Numbered from the stretch's first letter, positions 41,126 through 50,359 are shown. The stretch is DNA of 64,000 bases from Yoonia vestfoldensis (GCF_002158905.1 NZ_CP021431.1:1-64000), one strand, 5' to 3'. Numbers and translations: made by a program. Notes: a model not told the origin generated them from the sequence alone.

Positions 41126-41397
41126 GCAGCCTGCCCGTGATCAACGGCGCTCGGTTCGACAGCCAGGACCGTCTCAATCGCAACAACCCGGAACTCGCTG
41201 ATGTCGTAGATATTGTCAGCGGCCCGCTCACCGGTTTCAACCTCGAGCGTGATTTCCTTGATGAACTCCGCCAATTCGAAATATGCTTCTTCTTGCGTCG
41301 GGTAGGTGGTGGGCACCCACTCGCCCTGATCGTTTTCTTCGCTCCATGTGTTGATCCAACCGTCGGCCAATGTGTGATGCTGAACTTCCCAAGCCAT
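41122..41397 (-). CDS. Small acidic hypothetical protein
   Basis: A 91-residue protein beginning MAWEVQHHTLADGWINTW, with an acidic helix (TQEEAYFELAEFIKEITLEV). The start was chosen for its AAGGA ribosome site and the shared leader box (about 41436-41480); a longer upstream frame reads through that leader. It is coupled to the DUF6927-like gene. Function unknown. Confidence 0.68.
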   Translation of the reverse strand: MAWEVQHHTLADGWINTWSEENDQGEWVPTTYPTQEEAYFELAEFIKEITLEVETGERAADNIYDISEFRVVAIETVLAVEPSAVDHGQAA

Positions 41398-41497
41398 GTG
41401 ATTTCCTTTCGGGATGTGTTTTTGATCTGATCGCATGATCAAACTGCAAAAGGCCCCCTCTCTCTCGAAAGGGAGCCTTGGCAATGTCGCAGGCGGC

Positions 41498-42415
41498 TTA
41501 CGCCGCGATCTGGGCGGGGTGGGGTTGATCCAGCTCTCCAGCCTGCACAAACATCCAGTCGCAGGCGGCTTGGGCCTGTGATGCGGCTTTGACGATCGCG
41601 CGATTATCTTCCTTCATCACGCCAATCCAATGCGCCAGATAGGCAGCGTTCTGATCATACTCGGTCTGAATGCCAAGGCGCGTCGCTACCATGGCGGCCG
41701 CCAACTCAGCGACGACCTCTTCGCGCGCGTATCGTTCTTGCGACAACCCCGGATGCTGCCTGTTCAGCCGGTGCCCAGCTTTCGTGGCATGCGCGCATTC
41801 ATGGGCCAAAGTGCCAAAATATTTGCCTGCGGTTTGAAACGTGCCGATGGGCGGCATATGCACCCTGTCGGTCGCGGGCGTGTAATAGGCAGCGGGTTCG
41901 TCTGTTGTGTCAATCGCGATGCCAAGGCGGTCAAACCAGGCCTGCACCATCGGGTCGGATTGGGTGCCAAGATCACGCGGCGGTTGGGCCTGCGCGTGAA
42001 ACCGGCTTGGCAGCCCGTCGATCTGATCGGCATTAAACACGCGGTATGCCCGGGCATAGGCGCGCTTTTCTGGATCGGAATCCGCCGACGCATTCTCGCG
42101 GTCGACCTCGAAGGTGCCGTATTTGACAACGGTGGCGGATTTTTCCCCTTTGCGGACCTGACCGCCCAGCTCTTGCGCCTGCTTATAGGTCATCCAGTAA
42201 GCCGAGCGATGGCCTTTGAGGTGGGCCTCCACCCATAGCATCAGGACATTGATCCCGCGGTAGGCCTCGCCATTCGCCCGCAGCGGCATCCCCAGCTGCT
42301 GCACCGCGCCGGTCCAGCTTTTCTCCCACGGGCCTGTGCCCGCCTCGATAGCCGCGATGATTGTCTGCGTGACATAGTTGTAAACGTTGAACTTTTCTGC
42401 TGTTGCCTTGGCCAT
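41498..42415 (-). CDS. ardC: ArdC-type anti-restriction protein
   Basis: A 305-residue protein of the ArdC group, which protects incoming plasmid DNA from restriction. The N-terminal DUF1738 domain (about 1-130) binds single-stranded DNA: NVYNYVTQTIIAAIEAGTGPW, RANGEAYRGINVLML and GHRSAYWMTYKQAQELGGQV. The C-terminal zinc metallopeptidase-like domain has the HExxH motif in TLAHECAHATK (about 203) and a distal Glu in REEVVAELAAAMV. It has its own leader box. It would act early after transfer. Confidence 0.92.
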   Translation of the reverse strand: MAKATAEKFNVYNYVTQTIIAAIEAGTGPWEKSWTGAVQQLGMPLRANGEAYRGINVLMLWVEAHLKGHRSAYWMTYKQAQELGGQVRKGEKSATVVKYGTFEVDRENASADSDPEKRAYARAYRVFNADQIDGLPSRFHAQAQPPRDLGTQSDPMVQAWFDRLGIAIDTTDEPAAYYTPATDRVHMPPIGTFQTAGKYFGTLAHECAHATKAGHRLNRQHPGLSQERYAREEVVAELAAAMVATRLGIQTEYDQNAAYLAHWIGVMKEDNRAIVKAASQAQAACDWMFVQAGELDQPHPAQIAA

Positions 42416-42442
42416 GGGGCGTCCTTTCTGTGATCGGTTGAA

Positions 42443-42560
42443 ATCACAAAGACAAAAAGCCCTCTCTCACTTTCCGCTGCCCAACCCCGCGTCAGAGTTC
42501 GGGTGCATGGCGAGCACAGGGCCCGCCATGATCACAGGCCCCGCAAGGGCGCAGATGACC
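42443..42560. repeat. Direct repeat, copy 1 (gene end plus leader)
   Basis: About 118 bp nearly identical to 43431-43550. It covers the last codons of the minus-strand gene at 42532 and the intergenic leader of ardC. The copies differ only in one short block (42493-42502) and a few single bases. Confidence 0.88.
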
Positions 42561-42891
42561 GGTCGTCACCCCCGCCGTGCTGCTCGTTGAACCAGTCAAA
42601 AAGCATCTTGGGCACTTCGCTGTAGCTGTCATGCGGGCAGCCCGCCCAGAAAAGCGCGTAAACCGTTTTCATGGTGTCCAGTTTGCGCTGGTATTCGCGC
42701 TGCTGGTTGCCGTCCATGCGGTTGAATTTACGCCGGTCCCATTGCACGCTTGGCACCTCCATCTGACCGGACTTGCCGAACCGGCCCGCCGCAATGCAAT
42801 TCCGAAAGGTATCCACCCCATGCGCAAAGCGCCATTTGCGGTCCAGTATCTTATCAAGTCGCGCTGCATTTGCTGCTGTCAGGAGGCTCAT
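42532..42891 (-). CDS. Hypothetical protein
   Basis: A 119-residue basic, helical protein, not recognised (LDKILDRKWRFAHGVDTFRN, QREYQRKLDTMKTVYALFWA). Its last residues (APLRGL) lie inside the duplicated 118-bp block and are identical to the end of the methylase/helicase. It is the last of three overlapping genes (43390 to 42532), and its ATG overlaps the previous stop. Confidence 0.65.
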   Translation of the reverse strand: MSLLTAANAARLDKILDRKWRFAHGVDTFRNCIAAGRFGKSGQMEVPSVQWDRRKFNRMDGNQQREYQRKLDTMKTVYALFWAGCPHDSYSEVPKMLFDWFNEQHGGGDDRSSAPLRGL

Positions 42892-43067
42892 GCTGGCACC
42901 TCGTAGGTGTCGCACAGGCCGCAGGCTTCAAACAATTCCGCGTCCATCAGCGTTTTGATCCGACGCTCCAGCGCCGCGCGCAGCATTGCAGGGGTCACGT
43001 CGGACCCATCGTCCGTGCCGCTCTCCAGCGAGAACGCCATGTCATACATGTGGTTGAACCGTGTCAT
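42888..43067 (-). CDS. Small hypothetical protein, 59 residues
   Basis: A short frame joined at both ends by ATGA overlaps to its neighbours, which is strong evidence that it is translated. The product starts MTRFNHMYDMAFSLESG, has a helix (AMLRAALERRIKTLMD) and ends with a Cys pair (FEACGLCDTYEVPA). The helix-plus-CxxC layout suggests a small regulator or adaptor. Family unknown. Confidence 0.7.
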   Translation of the reverse strand: MTRFNHMYDMAFSLESGTDDGSDVTPAMLRAALERRIKTLMDAELFEACGLCDTYEVPA

Positions 43068-43390
43068 GGTGCGTCACCTCCCACTGCTACGGGATTGCTG
43101 GGCATGATTGTGCACGGCGCTGCACCGTTGCCGGTGCCGTCTTGGTTCGCAGTGAACGGCATGACGCGCTTTAGCTGATGCTCTTGGACTGGATACCAGG
43201 GCGTGTCTGTGCCCTCGCAATAATAGCGCGGGATGCCATCCCAAAGTGCGACTGCCGCAACAATCTTTTCGCCAAAATTGACCCCAAAGCCGTTCGTGTA
43301 GATCACCCGGTCTCCGGGCTTAAACTTGTGCTGTTCGGTCGGCTCGCACGTGTGCTGGTATGTCATAGATCTATCAAAAGCGGGTTTCAT
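43064..43390 (-). CDS. Hypothetical beta-rich protein
   Basis: A 108-residue protein with a likely small SH3-like barrel: KFKPGDRVIYTNGFGVNFGE, VAAVALWDGIPRYYCEGTDT and WYPVQEHQLKRV. The first codons (MKPAF) and the whole leader resemble those of the ParB-like gene at 56817 (MKHAF), so its control region appears to be a duplicate. It is the first gene of a three-gene run. Confidence 0.65.
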   Translation of the reverse strand: MKPAFDRSMTYQHTCEPTEQHKFKPGDRVIYTNGFGVNFGEKIVAAVALWDGIPRYYCEGTDTPWYPVQEHQLKRVMPFTANQDGTGNGAAPCTIMPSNPVAVGGDAP

Positions 43391-43430
43391 CGCATGTACC
43401 TTTCAGCGGATTTCCAATCCCAGGATCAGG

Positions 43431-43550
43431 ATCACAAAGACAAAAAGCGCTCTCTCACTTTCCGCTGCCCAACCCCGCGTCGAACAATCGATGCATGGCG
43501 AGCACAGGGCCCGCCATGATCACAGGCCCCGCAAGGGCGCAGCTGACTGG
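43431..43550. repeat. Direct repeat, copy 2 (gene end plus leader)
   Basis: The second copy of the 118-120-bp block at 42443-42560. It holds the last codons of the methylase/helicase gene and the leader of the gene starting at 43390. Its distal part (AATCCCAGGATCAGG followed by ATCACAAAGACAAAAAG) is also shared with the leader at 56842-56874. Confidence 0.88.
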
Positions 43551-46500
43551 TCTGCCGCACCCGCCCTGGCAACCAATGCGCCGATCACCGTAAGGCTCGC
43601 TGCGCGATTTCCATGGGGGATAAAGACACGCAGGCTGTATTGGTGGATCTCGGTGAAACAGCCCAATGCGCGCAGCCAATCGAGCGTTGCCCGATCCGCA
43701 CCCGTGATTTCCAGCCGCTTGTGGCCCGCAACCCGTCGCTCGCTCAGGGTCAGGCCATTGCACAACTCGACCGCCTTTTGACCTTCGGTGACGGCCATGA
43801 AGATCGAGACGGGATCAGCGGCATCGACGCTCATATACCGGCCGCGCAGAACGCCTGCTTCCTGCGCATCCAGCGCACGGCCGAGATAGGATGTCCCGTC
43901 ATCGCATTTGGCACGGTAGATACGGCTGGTCTGACCTGGAATGGACTTCCAGATGGGCAGGATCAGGCCCGTCAGCAGATAAAGCTCGCGCAAATCGCGA
44001 CCCGGAAGACCTGCCACTTCGGCGTCCCACAATGCGATGAAGCGGGCGCGCGCAACCGGCTCCCATTGCGACCGCTTGAACTGGGCCTCTTCGATCCAGC
44101 TTGTCCCGGACGGGCGCACAACCCGCCGCTCCAAACCGAAGTCACCAGCCTCATCAAAGGTGTGGCGCGCGCTTGGCGCTATCAGCGCGACTTTGCCGGA
44201 ACTGGCGTTCTCCATGGGGTCATAGCCCTCGAAATCCTCAAGGATTTCTGCGCTGCTGCGGTAGGTCAGGCGTGTTTCGACATAGAGCGGGACAAGCGAG
44301 GTGACAGCACCGGTTGCTTCATCGGTACAAAGCCTCTGTGGCTCACCTGCGGTAATCTTGTCACCGCGCAGCTGTTCCAACCCTACATCGAGCGTTCCTG
44401 CCGCCAAGGCCCGCTCGGTTGCCGTCGCAATCCTGCCCATGAAATCCGCGAAGATCGCGTTCTGCATGGCAATCGGCAGCGCCAGTATCCGGTTCAGAAA
44501 CCGCTGAATTGGTGGAAGCTCCTCCAAAAGCTGGCCATCCTGGTTGGTCAACCGCAAGCCGGTCCAGTCTTCAAAGGTCTCCAATCCCATTGCGGCATCG
44601 CGGCCAAACACAATGTCACGGTAAAGCGCTCTGAGACATCCGCGCGCGATTGCACTTTCCAGATTGTCCTCTGCACGGAACATGCCCTGACTTGCCGTCT
44701 CGCGCTGGCCTTTGGTCAAAGCACCCAGCGTGTCGAGGCGGCGGGCGATGGTTGAGGTGAAGCGCTTCTCGCCATGCACATCGGTGGTGCAGACCCGAAA
44801 GAACGGTGCCGATACCTGCGCAGAGCGATGTGTGCGCCCCAGCCCTTGGATGGCATTATCAGCGCGCCAACCGGGCTCCATCAGGTAATGGCGGCGGCGC
44901 TTTTGATTTTTGGCCGTGATCGCAGCCTGATATGACCGGCCTGTCCCGCCCGCATCCGAGAATATCAAAACGTCCTTGTCGCCTGCCATGAAGGCGGCAG
45001 CCTCAGATGAATTCGCACTGGCTGCGCGGCGCTCCACCTTCAAGCGACCGTCCGCTTGCCGGATTGGGCGCTGGCTCCGGCCCGTGACCTCCGCGACCCT
45101 TTCCGGCCCGAGCGACCAGACAAGCTGATCCAAGGCTGACGGCACCGGCGCAAGCAGCATCAGATCTTCGATCATGCGGTCACGCAGTGCCTCTGCCTCG
45201 CGAGAAATCACCGGCGCCCCATTGGCATCACGCAACGGCTGGGCGAGGACTGATCCGTCCTCTTGCTCGATCAATTGCATCTGCATGACGGGAAAGGCGT
45301 TCAGCAAATACCCCACGACGTATTCTTTCGGCGTCAGAGCGGCCTCTACCAGCTCCTCATCAGGGGCAAGGCTTTCAATCCGGCGGTTGAGCAGTGCTTC
45401 GCCGGTCGACACGATCTGCACGACAGGGGCCCATCCTGCGGCGATATCGGCCTCAATGGCGGCAATGATCGTGCGCGCTTTCATGCCTTGCAGCAGATGG
45501 CCAAAAAACCGCTGCTTTGTGCTCTCGAAGGCTGACAGCGCCGCAGCCTTTGCGGTGCCCGAGCCTGCTTGTGCTGCATCACCATCGGATTTGGTCACAC
45601 CGGTGGCTTCCAGCGCCTTATGCAGGTTGGCATGGATCGTCTTGAAGGCCCGCGCCCAGGCGTCATAGGCGGTAATCTGATCCGCGCTCAAGGCGTGCTC
45701 GAGAATATCATACTCAACCCCTTCGAAAGACAGCGCGCGCGCCGTGTAGAGGCCGAGCGCCTTGAGGTCGCGGGCCACCATTTCCATGGCCGCCACACCA
45801 CCGGCTTCCATCTCGGTGACAAAGCTTTCCCGCGACGCGAAAGGGTAGCCTTGCCCCATGCCCCATAAGCCGAGGCGTCCGGCATAGGCGAGATTTGCGA
45901 CTTCGGTGGCGCCGGTGGCCGAGACATAGAGCACGCATGCGCGGGGCAGGGCATTTTGCAGACGCAGCCCCGCAAGGCCTTGTTGGGACGGCGCGCCTGC
46001 ACCGCGCGCGGTGATTGAACCGCCTGCATTTTGCATCGCATGCGCTTCGTCAAAGGCAATCAACCCATCATAGTCGTCACCGAGCCACGCAAGGATTTGT
46101 TCAAGACGGGTTTTGCCCTTTTGCGAGGTCGCGCGCAGGGTCGAGTAGGTCACGAAGAGAATGCCTTCGGCTAATTTGACCGGCTCATCTGCTGACCATT
46201 TGGAGAGGGCATGGATGTCGGTCGGGGCGCCGCCCAGATCAGTCCAATCCCTGCGCGCGTCTTCAATCAGGGTTTTCGAGCGCGAGACCCACAGCGCTTT
46301 GCGCCGTTGCGCGCCCCATCCGGCCATGATCAACCCCGCGACTTGGCGGCCTTTGCCGCAGCCGGTTCCATCCCCCAGAAAGTAGCCTTTGCGAAACGGC
46401 TGGGCGGCAGGGTCATCATCTGCGCGGATCAGCTGATCGCGTTCGTCGCGCTTGAACTTGCCGGGCAGATCCTGCGCAAAAGCGCTTTGCGCCATAAGCA

Positions 46501-47911
46501 GCGTTTCCAACTGGGCATCCGAGAGCAGCCCTTCCGTAATGACCCGCTGGGGCAGTTTGAGATCAATGAGGTCGCTTAACGGGCAGGGCGGGGCAACTGA
46601 GGCCATGGCCAGACTTTCGACCAGCGGGGTAGGGTGCCCGCTTGCACCTGCGACACACAGCCGTTGCGGTGCGTATCGGGCATAAACATCCGACAGAGCT
46701 TCGTTGGTGCGGGGCACATCAAAGACGGTCACATCGAGTGACACCAGCGCTGTTGTTGATTGCGCGTGCTGTGTCGCGGTCCTGCGCCCCGGCAGCAGCA
46801 TGCGCGCGCCGCCCGCACCTGCAGCAGTGCCTTGTGTTGCGCCAACCAAAGATGTGGGACGCAGCGCGATGGTCTTGGCAGCGTTGGCAGCTTTGTCGGC
46901 TGTCTGTTTGCCAGCACTCACACCTTGCGCAACGGGCTGGCGCGCAGGCAGCAGATCACGCAGCACCTGAATCGCTTCTGCGGATGTTTTGACGGGGACG
47001 TGATGCGCACGGGTCGGGCGCTGCACACTGGCATCCATGGGCCGCTCCGCGACCAGCAGATGGGTCTGCACATTGGTTCCCATCTTGGTGAAAGCATCCA
47101 GGGGGAGGACCAGCCGGACCAGAGGGGTCACTTCCTGGCAAAAGCGGTCCCACAAGGCTCCGCCGCGCTCGGCTGACACGGCAGGTGGCACGATAGCGAC
47201 CAATCGGCCGCCGCGCTCAAGCCGCTTTGCGGCTGACAGCAGGTGTCGCATGGCAATTGAGGCATCCTCGCTGCGCGACAGACTTGATGCAAACGGGGGG
47301 TTCATCACCACGACGGACGGTTTGACATCGCGCGCCAGAAGATCGTCGATGAATTCCGCGTCATGGGGCAGGGCGCTTATGTCTGTCAGCATCCGGAGTA
47401 TCGCGCGCCGCGTGGGGTCGAGTTCGTTCAAAATGAGACGTGGCTGCATTGCGGGCGTTGTGCCGCGTGACGCCTGTGTCAGGGCTGCAAGGCATCCGAC
47501 ACCCGCTGATGGCTCCAGCACCACATCATCGCAACAGACGGCAGCGGCCTGTACGACAACCCAGCCCCATTCCATCGCCGTTGAAAACTGCTGTAGCTGC
47601 ATCTGACGCTCGGACCGGCGGGTCTCGGTTGGCAAGCTGCCGCCAATCCGCTGGATCAGCGCATGAACCGCCTGCGGGTCGTGCGCGCGCTCCATAGCCC
47701 GCAGCACGGCTTGCAGCCCGGCTGCTTGCATCAGATCGAAGGACAGACGCCAATCCCACGCACCAGAGGCGTCCGTTCCACCGAATGCGGCTGTCATTGC
47801 CTGTGAAATATGACCGGTGGTCAGCTTGCCGGTTTTGATCTGGTCCATCATTGCGTTGCATGCGTGACGCATTGCGATCGATTGTGCAGTGGTCGGAATA
47901 TGATGGGACAT
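43520..47911 (-). CDS. Fused DNA methylase and strawberry-notch-type helicase
   Basis: A 1,463-residue protein. The N-terminal domain is an adenine-specific methyltransferase-like fold (DDVVLEPSAGVGCLAAL and the catalytic-type VVVMNPPFASS near 202). The remainder is a strawberry-notch superfamily 2 helicase: Walker A GDGTGCGKGRQV (about 515), FDEAHAM (about 621), VLYVSATGATE and the C-terminal IQGLGRTHRSAQVSAPFFRV. Such fusions occur on plasmids and phages, where they probably modify or guard the element's own DNA. The ATG at 47911 has GAAAGAA upstream. The last codons lie in the duplicated block. Confidence 0.9.
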   Translation of the reverse strand: MSHHIPTTAQSIAMRHACNAMMDQIKTGKLTTGHISQAMTAAFGGTDASGAWDWRLSFDLMQAAGLQAVLRAMERAHDPQAVHALIQRIGGSLPTETRRSERQMQLQQFSTAMEWGWVVVQAAAVCCDDVVLEPSAGVGCLAALTQASRGTTPAMQPRLILNELDPTRRAILRMLTDISALPHDAEFIDDLLARDVKPSVVVMNPPFASSLSRSEDASIAMRHLLSAAKRLERGGRLVAIVPPAVSAERGGALWDRFCQEVTPLVRLVLPLDAFTKMGTNVQTHLLVAERPMDASVQRPTRAHHVPVKTSAEAIQVLRDLLPARQPVAQGVSAGKQTADKAANAAKTIALRPTSLVGATQGTAAGAGGARMLLPGRRTATQHAQSTTALVSLDVTVFDVPRTNEALSDVYARYAPQRLCVAGASGHPTPLVESLAMASVAPPCPLSDLIDLKLPQRVITEGLLSDAQLETLLMAQSAFAQDLPGKFKRDERDQLIRADDDPAAQPFRKGYFLGDGTGCGKGRQVAGLIMAGWGAQRRKALWVSRSKTLIEDARRDWTDLGGAPTDIHALSKWSADEPVKLAEGILFVTYSTLRATSQKGKTRLEQILAWLGDDYDGLIAFDEAHAMQNAGGSITARGAGAPSQQGLAGLRLQNALPRACVLYVSATGATEVANLAYAGRLGLWGMGQGYPFASRESFVTEMEAGGVAAMEMVARDLKALGLYTARALSFEGVEYDILEHALSADQITAYDAWARAFKTIHANLHKALEATGVTKSDGDAAQAGSGTAKAAALSAFESTKQRFFGHLLQGMKARTIIAAIEADIAAGWAPVVQIVSTGEALLNRRIESLAPDEELVEAALTPKEYVVGYLLNAFPVMQMQLIEQEDGSVLAQPLRDANGAPVISREAEALRDRMIEDLMLLAPVPSALDQLVWSLGPERVAEVTGRSQRPIRQADGRLKVERRAASANSSEAAAFMAGDKDVLIFSDAGGTGRSYQAAITAKNQKRRRHYLMEPGWRADNAIQGLGRTHRSAQVSAPFFRVCTTDVHGEKRFTSTIARRLDTLGALTKGQRETASQGMFRAEDNLESAIARGCLRALYRDIVFGRDAAMGLETFEDWTGLRLTNQDGQLLEELPPIQRFLNRILALPIAMQNAIFADFMGRIATATERALAAGTLDVGLEQLRGDKITAGEPQRLCTDEATGAVTSLVPLYVETRLTYRSSAEILEDFEGYDPMENASSGKVALIAPSARHTFDEAGDFGLERRVVRPSGTSWIEEAQFKRSQWEPVARARFIALWDAEVAGLPGRDLRELYLLTGLILPIWKSIPGQTSRIYRAKCDDGTSYLGRALDAQEAGVLRGRYMSVDAADPVSIFMAVTEGQKAVELCNGLTLSERRVAGHKRLEITGADRATLDWLRALGCFTEIHQYSLRVFIPHGNRAASLTVIGALVARAGAADQSAAPLRGL

Positions 47912-47935
47912 TGTGATGTTCTTTCTCAAGCAAGG

Positions 47936-47975
47936 GGAAAATCACAAAATCCGAAGGAAACTCTTCCTCTTGAGC
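47936..47975 (-). promoter_or_regulatory. Shared leader box, methylase/helicase gene
   Basis: On the minus strand a purine-rich run (AAGAGGAAGAG), a T-rich run and TTTTGTGATT occur 30-60 bases before the start, the arrangement seen before at least eight genes in this window. It is one of the more divergent copies. Confidence 0.5.
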
Positions 47976-48051
47976 CCCAAGCCGATAAACTGGACGCAAC
48001 GTTGAAAGAACGCCGCCACCTTGGACCTGCAAACAGCAAACGGAAGACCGC

Positions 48052-48339
48052 ATGATCCGCTCGGAACTCATCGCCAAGCTGCACGAAGAAAATCGCCACC
48101 TCACGCATGCAGACGTCACCAAGGTGGTGGATGCGATATTTGAGACAATCGTGAATGCCCTTGCTGCGGGCCAACGTGTCGAGCTACGCGGGTTCGGCGC
48201 CTTTACAGCCAGATCCTATGAACAACAGGCCGGCCGCAATCCGCGCACCGGTGAACCCATCGACGTCCCCGCAAAGCGGCGTGTTTACTTCAAACGAGGC
48301 AAACGGCTTTCTGACCGGCTGAATCAGCGCGATCTCTGA
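48052..48339 (+). CDS. IHF-beta-like nucleoid protein
   Basis: A 95-residue HU/IHF protein with MIRSELIAKLHEENRHLTHA, VELRGFGAFTAR and the DNA-intercalating arm GRNPRTGEPIDVP. The N terminus and the RGFG..TAR form are closer to IHF beta than to HU. IHF bends DNA at oriT, at replication origins and in promoters. A plasmid copy could serve the relaxosome or make mixed dimers with the host alpha subunit. It is divergent from the methylase/helicase gene. Confidence 0.88.
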   Translation: MIRSELIAKLHEENRHLTHADVTKVVDAIFETIVNALAAGQRVELRGFGAFTARSYEQQAGRNPRTGEPIDVPAKRRVYFKRGKRLSDRLNQRDL

Positions 48340-48398
48340 GATGGGCGGTAGTCGGGAGCCAGGATAAGCCTTCAAACGCTTGATGGATGTTGGATTAC

Positions 48399-49217
48399 CT
48401 AACGTGAGGGTGTCAGGCGATCAAAGGTCGAGCGCATAATAGCCACTTGGCCAGAGAGAATATCACGCTGCGGCATGATAAGCTTGGCGAAAGGGCTGAC
48501 AACATCAGGGTCGCGATTTCCAAGGTAATTGGAGACGAAGGAAATTGCCTCTAGCACAGCATCCAACCTGCTGCCGTAAACTGGTTCATGGTGCGCAAGA
48601 CGATTTCGCGCCTCATAAATAACTTCAAGCTGCGACGCGACGTCGGCACGGCTCAAGCCTTTGTTTGGGAAAATCTTCCGCAGTCCACGCTTCCAGAGCA
48701 TGGCTTCGTACTGATCAGAGAAAAGGCGTTTCCAGAAATGCATGGTGAGCTGGGCGATGATCTGACTGTCAGCGACATGTATCGTTGCTTGCCGTCGCGA
48801 CGCTACATCCTCATGTGGCAGGCTCATAGGCTTACCATTCGGAAATGCCTGCTCATCGAGGGCCGTCTTCTGGGGGCCGGTCATCTTTGAATATGCCGCC
48901 CGGCGTGCCTGGTTCTGTGCTCTCTTGATAGAGCTGCTTTCAAGTTTTTGCCACTGAAGACCCTGTGGGGGATTCATCAACCAGTCAGCTCGTTCAAACA
49001 TCATATCAAATCTTCTGCATGCTGCGTTGCGCAGCGAAACTTCGATCAATCCTGTGACGGCCATGATGGCTACGCCCAAGCTCATTGTTGCCTGATGTAG
49101 CTCAATCGCGTCTTCACGAAGGCCCGATCTTGTAAGATCCAAAAATGTCTTCAGGCGTGGCGCCGATAAAAAGTCGGAGATGTGATCCGCATCGCTTGGC
49201 GTCAGGAATCTTGACAT
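48399..49217 (-). CDS. Abi-like HEPN-domain protein
   Basis: A 272-residue protein of the Abi-like group linked to abortive phage infection. It shows APRLKTFLDLTRSGLREDAI near the N terminus, TGLIEVSLRNAACRRF, and the HEPN ribonuclease motif in ARNRLAHHEPVY (R-x4-H, about 204-209). HEPN proteins cut RNA when triggered. It stands alone, without an evident antitoxin, so it may be a single-gene defence or plasmid-maintenance factor. The motif assignment is clear; the biological role is by analogy. Confidence 0.8.
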   Translation of the reverse strand: MSRFLTPSDADHISDFLSAPRLKTFLDLTRSGLREDAIELHQATMSLGVAIMAVTGLIEVSLRNAACRRFDMMFERADWLMNPPQGLQWQKLESSSIKRAQNQARRAAYSKMTGPQKTALDEQAFPNGKPMSLPHEDVASRRQATIHVADSQIIAQLTMHFWKRLFSDQYEAMLWKRGLRKIFPNKGLSRADVASQLEVIYEARNRLAHHEPVYGSRLDAVLEAISFVSNYLGNRDPDVVSPFAKLIMPQRDILSGQVAIMRSTFDRLTPSR

Positions 49218-49441
49218 TCGTTACATCATCCCTTATATCTTGCTGTGAAACGTCGGATCAATGTCGGCAGCGCGACTTGTCGTGACGGACACCGACGCTA
49301 TAGCGAGGGTCGCTCTATATGGGCGGCCCTTACTCTTTTGTGCAAGTTTTTTGCAGCCTATCTGGAATATTTTGATTTCGCGGCGCGGTTGTAATTTACA
49401 CACATCGCGCCCGATATGCTGGATTAGCAGTAGTGCTAAGG
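49218..49441. other. Intergenic stretch, no feature seen
   Basis: About 220 bases between two minus-strand genes. No gene, strong hairpin or promoter can be defended, although upstream control for the Abi-like gene must lie here. Confidence 0.3.
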
Positions 49442-50104
49442 TCAATCTACTTGGGACTGTTCTTCTCGTGCCCTTCTAAGCCGAAACCGGTGAATCCTTT
49501 GTTGGGCATGCGCTAATGCTTCGACAGATGGTATTTCATCCGGAAAGTTGAACATGGCTGCTCCTTTGAACAAATAGAAAGCAGCCGCATCGTACATTCG
49601 GGCAGCAGTATCTTCGTCAGTATAGGTTCCCATCGACATGGTCCCGAGCTCCCACTTGATCTGACTTTTCCACTTCACATCCTCGTTCTGGATGGCGTGA
49701 TAGACACCTTTGTATTTAGAAGAAGTATTGCGTTTCGGGCGTCTATTTCTCATCACAGCTTGGCGACCAACACGGTTTTCAAGATTCTTGAATCGGCAGT
49801 CGAGTGATATTTTGTTTGCGAAAGACACGTGTTTTATGTCTTCGATCGGCGTTTCGGGATTCTCCAGATGGACGATATAACGCTGAAGTGTGACACGCGA
49901 GCCATTAATTTCAGTTGTCGCGTACACGTGAGCTCCGCCTGCCACGACTGCCCACCATCTGTGATGCGAAACTTTGGCTTTATGCTTGTGGTCAACAATG
50001 GCCTTTAGGCCGCGTGTCGTTGAAACAAGAAATATTTCGTTTGGGTCAGACAAACCAACTTGCTTTTGGACGTCGCTCCAAAGGGTTTCGAACCGTTTTT
50101 CCAT
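49442..50104 (-). CDS. HNH/AP2-domain protein (homing-endonuclease-like)
   Basis: A 220-residue protein with a mobile-element architecture. An N-terminal HNH-type domain (VSHHRWWAVVAGGAHVYATT, LQRYIVHL, KHVSFANKISLDCRFKNLENR) is followed by an AP2 DNA-binding domain (SSKYKGVYHAI, GTYTDEDTAARMYDAAAFYL, FNFP). The second HNH His is kept but the usual preceding Asp is replaced by Lys, so activity is doubtful. Such free-standing genes spread by homing. No intron or intein is visible around it. Confidence 0.8.
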   Translation of the reverse strand: MEKRFETLWSDVQKQVGLSDPNEIFLVSTTRGLKAIVDHKHKAKVSHHRWWAVVAGGAHVYATTEINGSRVTLQRYIVHLENPETPIEDIKHVSFANKISLDCRFKNLENRVGRQAVMRNRRPKRNTSSKYKGVYHAIQNEDVKWKSQIKWELGTMSMGTYTDEDTAARMYDAAAFYLFKGAAMFNFPDEIPSVEALAHAQQRIHRFRLRRAREEQSQVD

Positions 50105-50294
50105 GTAGCCCGCTTTTCGTTAGATGTCTTCATATTCGTGCAGTTGGTCAAAGCTTCGCTTTATGCTCGGATGTCTGCCATCCTGGCCGCACCTCAGCAA
50201 CGTACCTGTTCATCGAAGAGTAGGCAAAGCCAGAACGCGACCCTGAATTCCTAACATCATCACCTGTGATTATTGCGCGCACCAGCGGCTTGGC

Positions 50295-50323
50295 TTGACA
50301 GACCCGTCTTGCATGACAGATAT
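50295..50323 (+). promoter_or_regulatory. Promoter of the umuDC operon
   Basis: A perfect -35 box TTGACA (50295-50300) is followed after 17 bases by AGATAT (50318-50323) as -10. The LexA box begins six bases downstream, where bound repressor would block initiation. Confidence 0.65.
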
Positions 50324-50328
50324 GGTAA

Positions 50329-50343
50329 GAACATATCATGAAC
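50329..50343 (+). promoter_or_regulatory. LexA (SOS) box
   Basis: GAAC-N7-GAAC, the reverse complement of the alphaproteobacterial LexA site GTTC-N7-GTTC, 17 bases before the umuD start. It indicates DNA-damage induction of the operon by the host LexA. Confidence 0.85.
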
Positions 50344-50359
50344 ATCATCGAGGTTCGGA

